In this document: piece after piece, positions 18,730-27,553 of the stretch
Numbering within the stretch: the first letter of the stretch is position 1
Layout of the letters: every line of letters begins with the position of its first letter
Origin: an uncultured Flavihumibacter sp.
GTDB taxonomy: Bacteria; Bacteroidota; Bacteroidia; Chitinophagales; Chitinophagaceae
Length of the DNA stretch: 50,587 nt
Reading direction: 5' to 3'
Assembly (NCBI GenBank): GCA_902168225.1
Contig: CABHOW010000069.1
Coordinates: 1 to 50,587, forward strand
Program-made: the position numbers and the translations under genes
Notes under the pieces: model-generated
Database searches by the model: none
The model's input: the letters and a program-made list of their open reading frames with translations, nothing else
What the model was told of the DNA's origin: nothing

Positions 18730-19293
18730 ATGAAAATAGAAATTATATCTGGTAGTCCGCGTAAAAACAGCATTACTAATAGATTAGCACTGTTCTTACA
18801 ACAACACCTCCAAAAGAATACCGATCATGAAATAAATATCATTGATGTAAGAGAGTGGAACCTACCCCTGCTCAATGATGTTTTCTCCAGCGTGGAAAAT
18901 ACACCCGATGCTTTTAAGCCGCTTACCGAAAGAATGTTAGCAGCTAATGCCTTTATTTTAGTAACCCCTGAATATAATGGCAGTTATTCCCCGGCATTAC
19001 AAAACCTGCTGGATCATTTTCCAAAACAAGCACATAAAGCTTTTGGTATTGTAACGGGTTCTGTAGGAGCCATGGGTGGCATGCGGGCTACACAACAGCT
19101 TCTGCTATTGGTTCCGGCATTATTCGGCGTAGCATCACCACACATGTTGGTTACTCCTTTTGTAGATAAAAAGTTTGATGCAGTGGGTAATTTGCTCGAT
19201 ACTTCTTTTCAAAAGTCGGTAGATGTTTTTGTGAAAGAGTTTTTATGGTTAGCAGAAACCCTAGAGCCCGAAAAACAAACGGTATATAATTAA
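18730..19293 (+). CDS. NADPH-dependent FMN reductase
   Basis: A flavodoxin-like reductase that may reduce quinones or supply reduced flavin. SGSPRKNSITNRLA at residues 7-20 is the FMN phosphate-binding loop. TPEYNGSYSPALQNLLDHFP (about 77-96) is the family signature around the isoalloxazine ring. TGSVGAMGGMRATQQL follows. At 187 residues it is typical of the group. It follows YceI by 46 bases and ends at a strong terminator, probably the end of the marR-pirin-yceI cluster. Confidence 0.9.
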   Translation: MKIEIISGSPRKNSITNRLALFLQQHLQKNTDHEINIIDVREWNLPLLNDVFSSVENTPDAFKPLTERMLAANAFILVTPEYNGSYSPALQNLLDHFPKQAHKAFGIVTGSVGAMGGMRATQQLLLLVPALFGVASPHMLVTPFVDKKFDAVGNLLDTSFQKSVDVFVKEFLWLAETLEPEKQTVYN

Positions 19294-19304
19294 TATAGAA
19301 TACT

Positions 19305-19336
19305 GGGGCGGAGTTGTAACTTCGCCCCTTCTTTTT
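19305..19336 (+). terminator. Rho-independent terminator after the FMN reductase
   Basis: An 11-bp GC-rich stem (19305-19315 with 19318-19328, one G-T pair) is followed by TTCTTTTT. It closes the marR-pirin-yceI-reductase cluster 11 bases before the next ATG. Confidence 0.85.
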
Positions 19337-19347
19337 AACAACCTTCC

Positions 19348-21195
19348 ATGAGCGACGAAATAAAACACGAATGCGGATTAGCCTTTATTCGCCTCCGCAA
19401 ACCATTCTCCTATTACTTACAACAGCATGGCAGCGTAACCTATGGCCTTAATAAATTATATCTGCTCATGGAGAAACAGCATAACCGCGGACAAGATGGT
19501 GCGGGTATTGCTACTGTTAAATTGAATACCGAGCCCGGAAATCCTTTTCTGCATCGTATGCGCAGTAATGCACCGCAACCTATAGCAGATTTATTTTTTA
19601 GAGTAGGACAAGAAATTCAAGAGCTTGAAAAATATCAACCTGATATTAAACAACACCCGGGTTTAATGAAAGGGCATCTCCCATTTTTAGGAGAACTATT
19701 ATTGGGACATTTACGTTATGGAACGCAGGGAAAAAATAATGTTGAATTTTGTCACCCTTTTATAAAGCGCGATCTGATGCCGGGTAAAAACCTTGCATTA
19801 GCAGGTAACTTTAATTTGGTGAATACCGATGAGTTGTTTGATTTGATCAATATGAGTCCGGGTGATTTTCAGAAGCAAAGTGATCTGGCTGCTATGATGG
19901 AAGTGTTACATCATTTTTTAGCAAAGGAAGACGAGCTAAATCCGAATGCAGCGAATGTTTCAGCAGTATTGAAGAAGGCAACACCACTATTTGATGGCGG
20001 GTACACCATTGGGGGTTTATTGGGTAATGGCTATAGTTTTATTATGCGCGATGCGCATGGTATTAGGCCGGCTTATTATTATATCAATGATGAGGTAATT
20101 GTTGCGGCGAGCGAGCGAGCCGCCATCCGTACCACTTTTAATGTGGGAGAAAATGAAGTGCTGGAACTCATGCCGGGTATGGCTTTGCTGGTAGATAATG
20201 CCGGTAACTACAGTATTGAAAAAATATTAGAACCTAAGGAAAGAAGGGCTTGTAGTTTTGAGCGGATATATTTTTCCAGAGGTAGTGATGAAAAAATATA
20301 TAGGGAAAGAATTGCTTTAGGGCATCATTTAAGCAGAACTGTTTTAGAACGTATTAATTACGATTTAAAAAATACCATATTTTCTTATATACCCAATACG
20401 GCTGAAGTAGCATTTTTCGGTTTGGTAAAAGGTATGGAAGAATACCTGAATAAAATTAAGGTGGAAAGAATATTAAGTTGGGGTCATGATTTTACACCGG
20501 AGAAGTTGGAAGAAATGGTGAACAGAAAAATTCGCCAGGAGAAAATTGCCATTAAAGATGTGAAGCTCAGAACATTTATTACGGAAGATGCCAACAGAAA
20601 TGAAATGGTACAACACGTATACGATGTTACCTATGGTACCGTAAGGAAGGACGAAGATACATTGGTGGTAATTGATGATAGTATTGTGCGGGGAACTACT
20701 TTAAAAGAAAGTATAGTACGTATGCTATCTCGCCTGCACCCAAAAAAAATAATAGTTGTATCGTCGGCACCACAAATTCGGTATCCCGATTGTTATGGTA
20801 TTGATATGAGTAAGATGGGCGATTTTATTGCTTTTAGAGCGGCTATAGAATTACTGAAAGAAAAAGGGATGGAGCATGTTGCGCAAGATGTATTGAATAA
20901 AATAAAAGAACTGCTTCGTACGAATCAATTGCATACGGAGAACGTGGTCAGACAAATTTATAAGCCCTTTAGTACGGAGGAAATATCAGCAAAAATTGCT
21001 CAGCTTATAACGCCTAAGGGTATTGATATTCCTGTAGAAGTGATATATCAAAAGATTGAAGACTTGCATGATAGTTGTCCTACCAATACGGGAGATTGGT
21101 ATTTCACCGGTAACTATCCAACCCCCGGTGGAAATAAAGTAGTGAACAAAGCATTCCTCAACTATATGGAGGGTAAGAATGTGAGGGGGTACTAG
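19348..21195 (+). CDS. Amidophosphoribosyltransferase-like protein, Bacteroidota long form
   Basis: An Ntn-type glutamine amidotransferase fused to a phosphoribosyltransferase, as in the first step of purine synthesis. The 615-residue protein begins MSDEIKHECGLAFIRL, so the candidate nucleophile Cys9 is not at position 2; this N-terminus is usual for the long Bacteroidota paralog. KQHNRGQDGAGIATVKL and LLGHLRYGTQG belong to the glutaminase half. LVVIDDSIVRGTTLKES (about 445-461) is the PRPP-binding loop. Whether it is the main PurF or a paralog with a modified role cannot be told here. No other purine genes are near. Confidence 0.85.
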   Translation: MSDEIKHECGLAFIRLRKPFSYYLQQHGSVTYGLNKLYLLMEKQHNRGQDGAGIATVKLNTEPGNPFLHRMRSNAPQPIADLFFRVGQEIQELEKYQPDIKQHPGLMKGHLPFLGELLLGHLRYGTQGKNNVEFCHPFIKRDLMPGKNLALAGNFNLVNTDELFDLINMSPGDFQKQSDLAAMMEVLHHFLAKEDELNPNAANVSAVLKKATPLFDGGYTIGGLLGNGYSFIMRDAHGIRPAYYYINDEVIVAASERAAIRTTFNVGENEVLELMPGMALLVDNAGNYSIEKILEPKERRACSFERIYFSRGSDEKIYRERIALGHHLSRTVLERINYDLKNTIFSYIPNTAEVAFFGLVKGMEEYLNKIKVERILSWGHDFTPEKLEEMVNRKIRQEKIAIKDVKLRTFITEDANRNEMVQHVYDVTYGTVRKDEDTLVVIDDSIVRGTTLKESIVRMLSRLHPKKIIVVSSAPQIRYPDCYGIDMSKMGDFIAFRAAIELLKEKGMEHVAQDVLNKIKELLRTNQLHTENVVRQIYKPFSTEEISAKIAQLITPKGIDIPVEVIYQKIEDLHDSCPTNTGDWYFTGNYPTPGGNKVVNKAFLNYMEGKNVRGY

Positions 21196-21221
21196 ATAGG
21201 GGAAATTTTGTACTTTACCGG

Positions 21222-22262
21222 ATGCAACCATCACACCCTATATCTTCTAAGCGCATACGCAAACAACTCAAATACGATTTAATTGGTAAGGATTCTTACC
21301 GAGGAGCAACCCTTAGTTATGCCTACCTCGCTAACCAAGTGGGTCATTTCGCATTAGCATTTGGCCCTGCTTCGGGTATTTATTTAATACTGAATCATTG
21401 TTGGCCTTGTTTGCAACACCCGGGTTTATGGGCAGGATTTGGTATGTCTTTGTTATGGATAGGTTTTGAAGTGTATAATATTTTAGAACAGTTTAAAGAA
21501 GGAAAGGGTAGTGATGGGAAATATGTCTTCAATCCTGATAATAAAAATATTATTGACGATACCTTTATAGATATGGGGTATTTCACATTTGGAGGATTGA
21601 GTTTTGCAGCGGGTAGTTCTCCTGAATGCAAATGGTTATGGATCGCTCCTGTTTTGCTATTGTTATACTTATTATATCGCAGCCGTTCTTGGTATATCAC
21701 TAAAATTTGTCAGCAAACGGCAGAATATCCTTATCAGCTGCGATTAAGCCAATGGAATCATCCCATCACCGATATAGCTAAGAAAACAATTGAAGACTAT
21801 TATACAGGAGATAAAAGCGGCAAGCATATATTAGTGTACGGTGCACAAGGAACAGGTAAAACGGCAATTGCAGTGGCATTAGCTAATGAGCAATCTATCC
21901 AGCGATTTGCTTGTAAATACACGACCGGTACAAAATTATTAACTGATTTATATGATACCGATGCAGACATACTAAGCGATAAACAAAATGAATTTGCTTT
22001 ATGTACCTGGCGAACTGCGGATTGTTTGGTTGTAGATGATATTAACCCCGGCGACCCTGTAGAAGATGAAACCATAACCGCCGATTTATTTGCTGCTCAT
22101 GTACCAGTCTTAGCAGAAAATAAAGCAGCTATCATTCGGGGTAATATTATTTGGGTATTAGGTAATGCCGGTGATAAGAATATCCATAACGATTGGCATC
22201 AATTATTAGTGCAATTGGGGGTTGCCGCAGAAAATATTATTCATCTAGAGATGGGAGTGTAA
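21222..22262 (+). CDS. Membrane-anchored P-loop ATPase of unknown function
   Basis: I do not recognise a named family. The N-terminal half contains probable membrane segments at about 41-58, 66-85 and 139-152. The C-terminal half is a P-loop NTPase with Walker A GAQGTGKT (207-214), Walker B CLVVDDI (268-274) and a sensor-like strand IIWVLGN (309-315). This resembles a minimal DnaC/IstB or STAND-type ATPase fold tethered to the membrane from the cytoplasmic side. It starts 26 bases after the amidophosphoribosyltransferase stop, and its own stop abuts the stop of the convergent PAS-LuxR gene. Function is unknown. Confidence 0.7.
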   Translation: MQPSHPISSKRIRKQLKYDLIGKDSYRGATLSYAYLANQVGHFALAFGPASGIYLILNHCWPCLQHPGLWAGFGMSLLWIGFEVYNILEQFKEGKGSDGKYVFNPDNKNIIDDTFIDMGYFTFGGLSFAAGSSPECKWLWIAPVLLLLYLLYRSRSWYITKICQQTAEYPYQLRLSQWNHPITDIAKKTIEDYYTGDKSGKHILVYGAQGTGKTAIAVALANEQSIQRFACKYTTGTKLLTDLYDTDADILSDKQNEFALCTWRTADCLVVDDINPGDPVEDETITADLFAAHVPVLAENKAAIIRGNIIWVLGNAGDKNIHNDWHQLLVQLGVAAENIIHLEMGV

Positions 22263-22997
22263 TTACGGTAAGATAAAATTTTCGTAAGCAAAGCTTATTA
22301 AATGTGCCAAACTTTTTACTTCGAATCTTTTGTATAGCGGAATAATTCTTTTTTCAACAGCTGAAGAAGTAATATTTAATTCGTCGGCAATCTCTTTAAA
22401 TGTATACCCCTTAGCTAAGTAAACAAGTGCCTCTTTTTCTTTACCTGAAATGGTTTGATACTTAAATAAAGATTTATTGAGTTCATCTTCAAACTCATTT
22501 TTTTCAGGTCCAAAAGCCGAATACCGAATGACTTTTCCAAAACGCAAACTTCTGTTTACCTGAAATCTTCCAATAGCTTCTTTGATGAGCCCATTTTCTC
22601 CACTATACACGCCAATTTTTATTTCCATAGGAACAAGACTTCCGTTCTTATGAATTTTTCTGGTTTCGAATGTAAAACTATAGTCTTCAATATTTTCTCT
22701 GGGTGTTGCTAAAAATCGAACAGCTTTATCGTTAATATCAAATGTAAATGGTGCGTGGGTAGGATCGGTTTGACTTACAATAGTTTGCAAGTTTATTTTA
22801 TCGTCGTCATACCCAAGTGTTTCTTTCCAACCGGCTGTAAATAGCATTCTATTTTCTTTCATAGAATAGATATAAATAGCTTCTTCAGGAAAACGCTTAA
22901 TAATTTTTTTAAAATGTTGAAATTCCGGGCTATTGGGGTCGGCCGGAAGTGGAGAAACAACTTTTGGGGTATAATAGCTCAAATTTTCGTTCTGCAT
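22263..22997 (-). CDS. PAS-domain LuxR-type transcriptional regulator
   Basis: A 244-residue one-component regulator. Residues about 30-150 resemble a PAS sensor (AIYIYSMKENRMLFTAGWKETLGYDDD, then ETRKIHKNGSLVPMEIKI). Residues about 180-244 are a LuxR/GerE helix-turn-helix: ISGKEKEALVYLAKGYTFKEIADELNITSSAVEKRI, ending FAYENFILP. No receiver domain is present, so it is not a phospho-relay response regulator. The signal and targets are unknown. The gene is divergent from the candidate small RNA at 23083. Confidence 0.85.
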   Translation of the reverse strand: MQNENLSYYTPKVVSPLPADPNSPEFQHFKKIIKRFPEEAIYIYSMKENRMLFTAGWKETLGYDDDKINLQTIVSQTDPTHAPFTFDINDKAVRFLATPRENIEDYSFTFETRKIHKNGSLVPMEIKIGVYSGENGLIKEAIGRFQVNRSLRFGKVIRYSAFGPEKNEFEDELNKSLFKYQTISGKEKEALVYLAKGYTFKEIADELNITSSAVEKRIIPLYKRFEVKSLAHLISFAYENFILP

Positions 22998-23045
22998 GTT
23001 TATAAAATTACCTTAAAAGATTAAACAACCTGCGGAATTTCGCAG

Positions 23046-23076
23046 TTGACTCGTCCTGTTTTAACCTCTACTTTTG
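23046..23076 (+). promoter_or_regulatory. Plus-strand promoter with no protein gene downstream
   Basis: TTG at 23046-23048 and TACTTTTG at 23069-23076 match the Bacteroidota promoter pattern with 20-base spacing. A 5-bp palindrome (CTGCG/CGCAG, 23030-23045) sits directly upstream. No protein gene on this strand follows before the hairpin at 23216. Confidence 0.45.
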
Positions 23077-23082
23077 TTTTCT

Positions 23083-23250
23083 CAATCGTTATTGAAAGTG
23101 AGCTAAGAAATATTCGGAGGTAAGATATTAAATAAATCAATATAACGTTTGATCCCCGTTTTTATCATCCAATTTCCGGGGTAGCAACTTATGAACTATT
23201 GGGGGATAGTTAATAAAAGCCTCTTCCGCTTTTCTGCGGGGAGGCTTTCT
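23083..23250 (+). ncRNA. Candidate small RNA
   Basis: The two-element promoter at 23046-23076 would start a transcript near 23083 that ends at the hairpin 23216-23248, about 165 bases long. Internal structure includes AACTAT/ATAGTT around a TGGGGG loop (about 23193-23210) and a CCCCG/CGGGG pairing (about 23154-23181). The only short frame is about 20 codons from 23191 and runs through the terminator. No known RNA family is recognised; a 6S-like RNA cannot be ruled in or out by eye. Confidence 0.3.
23211..23250 (-). terminator. Bidirectional-type terminator hairpin
   Basis: AAAGCCTC (23216-23223) pairs with GAGGCTTT (23241-23248), and an inner CCGC/GCGG pairing extends the stem. On the minus strand TTTTATTA follows, fitting termination of the C39-like gene (23254-24135). 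On the plus strand the weaker TTTCTT follows and could end the candidate small RNA. Confidence 0.7.
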
Positions 23251-23253
23251 TAG

Positions 23254-24135
23254 TTAAGATAATACAATATAACCGGCCGTGTGCTCTAATAGGTCACCGG
23301 TATAATTTCTTCCTGTGGGAGAACCATAATCCCAAAAAACAGATTGATTTTGAGAATAGGATAATAAAACGATCCAATGCGTACCAACGAGCCCGTTTAC
23401 CGGAAATCCGGGATTGGGGCGGGGTGTATAATTAGCCGGAAAGGGATCTGTACAACCAGGTATCATCATCCAGCTATTTACGAGCATCAAAATCTTTTTC
23501 TTTTGATCCAATGATTCTATTAAAAGACTTCTTTCTTCTTCATCAAAAGGGAAAATATTTGTCTCCACAAAATCATTTCCAATACTTGTTATTTCAAACC
23601 CGAATGAACGCAATAATCTTTCTTGCGACCCCATACTCATACCTGCCCAAATGGCTTTATTTTCAAAATGTTTTTTGTTGCTGTATGGTTCGTAATAGAA
23701 CGGCAGGAAACTAAATGTATCTGCTAACATAAGCGCAATAAGCATTTCGGCATTATGCGGTAATTTTCTATTTAGTATACCCCAGTCTTGTGTAGGGTCG
23801 GAGCGTAATCCCTTTTCTAAAGCGGCTTTTATTTCTCCCCTAACGATATAATCTCTTCCATTATAGCGCGCCGATTCATAATGGTATAATGCATATATGA
23901 ATTGTTTGAAAAGATCGGGCTCTTGCTGAATCCAACAATAGAAAAAAGCATAAAAGCCACAGCAATCGGTATAATGTGTTTGGCAGAGTAAAGAAGGGTT
24001 TGAGAGCATGAAGTTTACGTGCTGCTCGAACTCCGTTTGCGTCATCCCAAATTTTCCTTGTGAAGTTGTTGATGGGGAAGATCTAAATGAAAAAACTGAT
24101 CTCCAGAAATTGAGAAGTTTTTGCCAAAATTGCAT
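23254..24135 (-). CDS. Hypothetical protein with a C39-like cysteine-peptidase pattern
   Basis: The protein (293 residues) is not recognised by name. The spacing of likely catalytic residues resembles papain-like C39 peptidases: QTHYTDCCGFYAF (52-64, Gln then Asp-Cys58), GTHWIVLLSY (251-260, His253) and FWDYGSP (267-273, Asp269). RSFGFEIT in the middle matches the helix seen before the second half of such folds. No signal peptide, membrane segment, HTH or transporter domain is visible, so this is not a bacteriocin exporter. It has its own terminator and stands alone between the PAS-LuxR and KAS III genes. The peptidase call is inference from motif spacing only. Confidence 0.5.
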   Translation of the reverse strand: MQFWQKLLNFWRSVFSFRSSPSTTSQGKFGMTQTEFEQHVNFMLSNPSLLCQTHYTDCCGFYAFFYCWIQQEPDLFKQFIYALYHYESARYNGRDYIVRGEIKAALEKGLRSDPTQDWGILNRKLPHNAEMLIALMLADTFSFLPFYYEPYSNKKHFENKAIWAGMSMGSQERLLRSFGFEITSIGNDFVETNIFPFDEEERSLLIESLDQKKKILMLVNSWMMIPGCTDPFPANYTPRPNPGFPVNGLVGTHWIVLLSYSQNQSVFWDYGSPTGRNYTGDLLEHTAGYIVLS

Positions 24136-24239
24136 AAGTAGTAGTATTGGTTAATCAATGATTCCATACTACTGGAGGGTAAGTTCATACAAGGTCTAAA
24201 TAAAAAATCAGAAAAACAATACCTTATAGAAAATTAATA

Positions 24240-25313
24240 TTATACCCTGTAACAAACTGCATTGATATTCATGCCGGCGCCCACAGAGGCAAACATTACG
24301 ATATCGCCCTTTTCAAGTGTGTGATTATCTAACACGCCTCTTTTTACCAAATCATAAAGGGTAGGTATGGTAGCTACAGAGCTATTGCCTAATTTATGGA
24401 TACTCATAGGCATTATATGTGAGGGAATTTCTCTGATTCCATATAATTTAAAAAGTGCTTTTATAAATCCTTCGTCCATTTTTTCGTTGGCCTGGTGTAA
24501 GAAGAATTTTTTTACTTCTGTTACATGCACGCCGCATTTATCTAAGCAAGCTTTCATGGCTAGGGGCACATTTTTGATAGCGTACTCGTACACTTTTCTA
24601 CCTTTCATTTTGATATATCGTACGGCAGGATCGGAATCGGGCAAATTTGATTTACCCATATATAAATAGTAAGTTTCCTCTGTGCAGTGGCTTTGTACAC
24701 TCAGCGATATCAGTCCATTTGTATCCTCATCATCGATTCCTTCTACTACGGTTGCTCCTGCGCCATCACTAAAAATCATACTATCTCTATCATAGTGATC
24801 GATAACCCTACTTAAAGTTTCTGTACCAATAACTAGGCATTTTTTGGCTTGTCCGGATTTAATATAAGCTTCTGCTTGAATCAAGCCTTGAATCCATCCG
24901 GGGCATCCAAATAAAATATCATAGGCTACGCAATTCGGGTTTTTAATACCCAAACCTTGTTTGATACGCGATGCCAAAGCAGGCAATACATCTGTTTGAA
25001 TAGTATGCTTTAGTACATTCCCGAAATTATGAGCAACAATAATTTGATCTATTGTTTCAGGGTCTACTCCTGCATCTTCTATAGCATGCTTAGCAGCAAT
25101 AATACCCATATCCGAAGCGGTAAATTCATTACCTACATAACGGCGTTCTTCGATGCCGGTGATATCTTTAAACTTCTCTACAATTTCACCTGCGGGAGTA
25201 GCAATACGTTCATGGTCTTCTGCGTAAAACTCCTGTTGTGCAAAATCCTTATTGGTTTTGATATGCGGAGGTATGTAGCTACCTGTACCCGTAATAACAG
25301 TTCTTAGAGGCAT
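24240..25313 (-). CDS. 3-oxoacyl-ACP synthase III family protein (FabH-like)
   Basis: A thiolase-fold condensing enzyme that joins an acyl-CoA starter with malonyl-ACP, or a KAS III-like enzyme of secondary metabolism. Cys137 in DILFGCPGW is the nucleophile. FFLHQAN supplies the histidine, and HKLGNSSVATIPTLYDL the asparagine. The length of 357 residues is somewhat above the usual 310-330 for FabH. It is monocistronic, with a strong terminator of the upstream manC just before it. A role in branched or aryl-polyene-type lipid synthesis is possible but no other such genes are here. Confidence 0.85.
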   Translation of the reverse strand: MPLRTVITGTGSYIPPHIKTNKDFAQQEFYAEDHERIATPAGEIVEKFKDITGIEERRYVGNEFTASDMGIIAAKHAIEDAGVDPETIDQIIVAHNFGNVLKHTIQTDVLPALASRIKQGLGIKNPNCVAYDILFGCPGWIQGLIQAEAYIKSGQAKKCLVIGTETLSRVIDHYDRDSMIFSDGAGATVVEGIDDEDTNGLISLSVQSHCTEETYYLYMGKSNLPDSDPAVRYIKMKGRKVYEYAIKNVPLAMKACLDKCGVHVTEVKKFFLHQANEKMDEGFIKALFKLYGIREIPSHIMPMSIHKLGNSSVATIPTLYDLVKRGVLDNHTLEKGDIVMFASVGAGMNINAVCYRV

Positions 25314-25346
25314 GTGACTTTATTGAGAACACTAAATATAAACATA

Positions 25347-25384
25347 AATTTTTAGCATGCTCCATGAAGGGCATGCTAAAAATT
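25347..25384 (-). terminator. Terminator of manC
   Basis: A perfect 14-bp stem (25347-25360 with 25371-25384, core TTTTTAGCATGC) has a 10-base loop. The arms carry T and A runs, so it can act on either strand. It lies in the 86-base gap between manC and the KAS III gene. Confidence 0.85.
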
Positions 25385-25399
25385 ATAGTGAAGAAAAAA

Positions 25400-26482
25400 T
25401 TATAAATAATGATCGCCTTTATTACGTTTCACTTCAGCAACATATTCTTTAATCGCCTGCTCTTTTTCTTTTTTACAGATAAGTAATACATCGTCGGTAT
25501 CTACCACAATAAAATCATCAAGCCCTTGTAGCACTAATAATTTTTCGGGTTGGGCCGATACCATACATTTTGTAGCATCGATCACAATTACATTTTCAGT
25601 AGCTACCGCATTACCTAAATAATCTTTTTCTAAATTATCATAAGCACTGTTCCAGGTACCTAAATCGCTCCAGCCAAAAGAGGATGGTATAACGTATACG
25701 TTATCGGCTTTTTCCATAATGGCAAAATCAATGGAAACGTTGGTGCATAAAGGATATATCCGATTGATGGCTTCTTTTTCTAATGGCGTATTGAAATGTA
25801 CTTTCTCGGCTTCAAAAAGCTCATACATTTCGGGCTGGTAAATTTCAAAAGCTTTCATTACATTCTTTACTTGCCAAACAAAGATGCCCGCGTTCCATAA
25901 GAAATCGCCACTGGCTAAAAATGTTTTTGCTAATTCCAGATTTGGCTTCTCTGTAAATGTTTTTACCTTATAAATACCATCGGCTACTTGTAGTGGCTCG
26001 TGCTGAATATAGCCGTATCCTGTATTAGGATGTGTAGGTTTAATACCCAGGGTTACCAATGATTTGATATGTGCTACAAAATCGAGCGCCAGTTCTGTTA
26101 TCTTTCTAAAATTCTCATTATCTAAAATCATATGATCACTGGGAGCCACTATTAAGGAAGCTTCCGGATCTTTTTGTAATAATTTATAAGAGATATAGGC
26201 AACACAAGGGGCTGTGTTTTTCCGGCTCGGTTCTGCTAAAATATTTTCAACAGGGAGTTCAGGCAATTGTTCCTTAACAATAGCTACATATTCCTCAGAA
26301 GTAACGATATAAATGTTTTCATTAGGAATAAATGCGAGATAACGCTCGTAAGTCCACCGGATAAGGGATTTACCGGTATTTAGAATGTCGAGAAACTGTT
26401 TGGGATAAGAGGTACGACTTTTTGGCCAAAAACGGCTGCCGATTCCACCGGCCATAATGGCAACATAATGGTGTTTGTTCAT
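25400..26482 (-). CDS. manC: Mannose-1-phosphate guanylyltransferase
   Basis: Makes GDP-mannose from mannose 1-phosphate and GTP, for surface polysaccharides, GDP-fucose or glycoproteins. MAGGIGSRFWPKSRTSYPKQFLDIL (about 10-34) is the nucleotidyltransferase signature with the activating lysine. APSDHMI and FTEKPN are the conserved metal and sugar-binding blocks, and FAIMEKADNVYVIPSSFGWSDLGTW is characteristic of the type. The 360-residue form lacks the C-terminal isomerase domain of bifunctional enzymes. It follows kdsD by 70 bases on the same strand; both supply activated sugars for the envelope. Confidence 0.93.
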   Translation of the reverse strand: MNKHHYVAIMAGGIGSRFWPKSRTSYPKQFLDILNTGKSLIRWTYERYLAFIPNENIYIVTSEEYVAIVKEQLPELPVENILAEPSRKNTAPCVAYISYKLLQKDPEASLIVAPSDHMILDNENFRKITELALDFVAHIKSLVTLGIKPTHPNTGYGYIQHEPLQVADGIYKVKTFTEKPNLELAKTFLASGDFLWNAGIFVWQVKNVMKAFEIYQPEMYELFEAEKVHFNTPLEKEAINRIYPLCTNVSIDFAIMEKADNVYVIPSSFGWSDLGTWNSAYDNLEKDYLGNAVATENVIVIDATKCMVSAQPEKLLVLQGLDDFIVVDTDDVLLICKKEKEQAIKEYVAEVKRNKGDHYL

Positions 26483-26552
26483 CGTTGGGTTGATTTTTAA
26501 AAGTGCAATAGTACGGTTTATTTAACGCATTCAAAGTCAACTTATTGCAACT

Positions 26553-27515
26553 TTATACAATCCCTTCTCTTACCAAATCATGTAAATGTAAAATACCCTT
26601 ATAAATACCGTTTTCGGTAACAGCAAGCTGACTAATATCATGATCCTTTAATAGGGTCAATGCATCTACTGCAAGTGTTTGTGGCGATACGGTTATGGGC
26701 TTAGATGTAAGAATATCGGAGGCTTTTATATGGCTTATATCGGTAGTTTTTTCTAGCATGCGGCGAAGGTCTCCATCGGTAATGATACCGATCAATTTTC
26801 CTTCTTCATCGGTTACTGCTGTAACCCCTAATCTTTTTTCTGTGATCTCAACAATTACAGCTCTTAGGCTAGCCGTTGCTAAAACAGCAGGCTTTTCATT
26901 GGAGGCGGCTAACTCTTCAACCCGTAGATACAAACGTTTGCCCAGGTTACCGCCCGGATGAAAGCGCGCAAAATCGCGTTCTTTAAACCCATTTAATTCC
27001 ATTAAACAAACTGCCAATACATCTCCCATAACCATTTGAGCGGTAGTACTGCTCGTAGGGGCCAAGTTATTAATGCAGGCTTCTTTTTCCACGGTAGTAT
27101 CCAACACAAAATTGGCTTGCTTGGCTAAGAAACTATTGATATTTCCAACCATGCCAATTAAGGTATTACCGAAGTTTTTAATAAGGGGTACCAGTACTTT
27201 TATTTCGGGGCTTTCTCCGCTTTTGGAGATCAGTAAAACAGTATCATCGGGGGTTATCATCCCTAAATCGCCATGAATAGCATCGGCCGCATGCATAAAA
27301 AGGGATGGGGTGCCGGTAGAATTAAGCGTAGCAACTATTTTTTGAGCAATAATGGCACTTTTCCCTATCCCACTAACAACAAGCCTACCCTTAGATTGAT
27401 GAATAAGATGAATAATGTTTTCAAAAGAATCATCTATTAAATTAGCCAAACCCTTAACAGAAGCGGCTTCTGTTTCAATGGCATGTAAAGCAATATGGTG
27501 AATGGATGTTTTCAT
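26553..27515 (-). CDS. kdsD: Arabinose-5-phosphate isomerase (KdsD/KpsF family)
   Basis: Converts ribulose 5-phosphate to arabinose 5-phosphate, the precursor of KDO in lipopolysaccharide. A SIS domain (about 30-170) shows GRLVVSGIGKSAIIAQK, HAADAIHGDLGMI and LLISKSGESPEIK, followed by PTSSTTAQM. Two CBS domains (about 200-320) complete the family architecture. ATG at 27515 is chosen over a TTG three codons upstream, because the -7 box at 27522-27529 predicts a transcript beginning about at this ATG. The gene is divergent from recQ and upstream of manC. Confidence 0.92.
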   Translation of the reverse strand: MKTSIHHIALHAIETEAASVKGLANLIDDSFENIIHLIHQSKGRLVVSGIGKSAIIAQKIVATLNSTGTPSLFMHAADAIHGDLGMITPDDTVLLISKSGESPEIKVLVPLIKNFGNTLIGMVGNINSFLAKQANFVLDTTVEKEACINNLAPTSSTTAQMVMGDVLAVCLMELNGFKERDFARFHPGGNLGKRLYLRVEELAASNEKPAVLATASLRAVIVEITEKRLGVTAVTDEEGKLIGIITDGDLRRMLEKTTDISHIKASDILTSKPITVSPQTLAVDALTLLKDHDISQLAVTENGIYKGILHLHDLVREGIV

Positions 27516-27521
27516 ACACTT

Positions 27522-27529
27522 CAAAGGTA
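27522..27529 (-). promoter_or_regulatory. -7 box of kdsD, implying a near-leaderless mRNA
   Basis: On the minus strand TACCTTTG matches TAnnTTTG exactly and ends 7 bases before the ATG at 27515. Transcription starting the usual distance downstream would give almost no 5' leader. Confidence 0.45.
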
Positions 27530-27553
27530 AACTTTAACACTGTAAGGAAGGTA

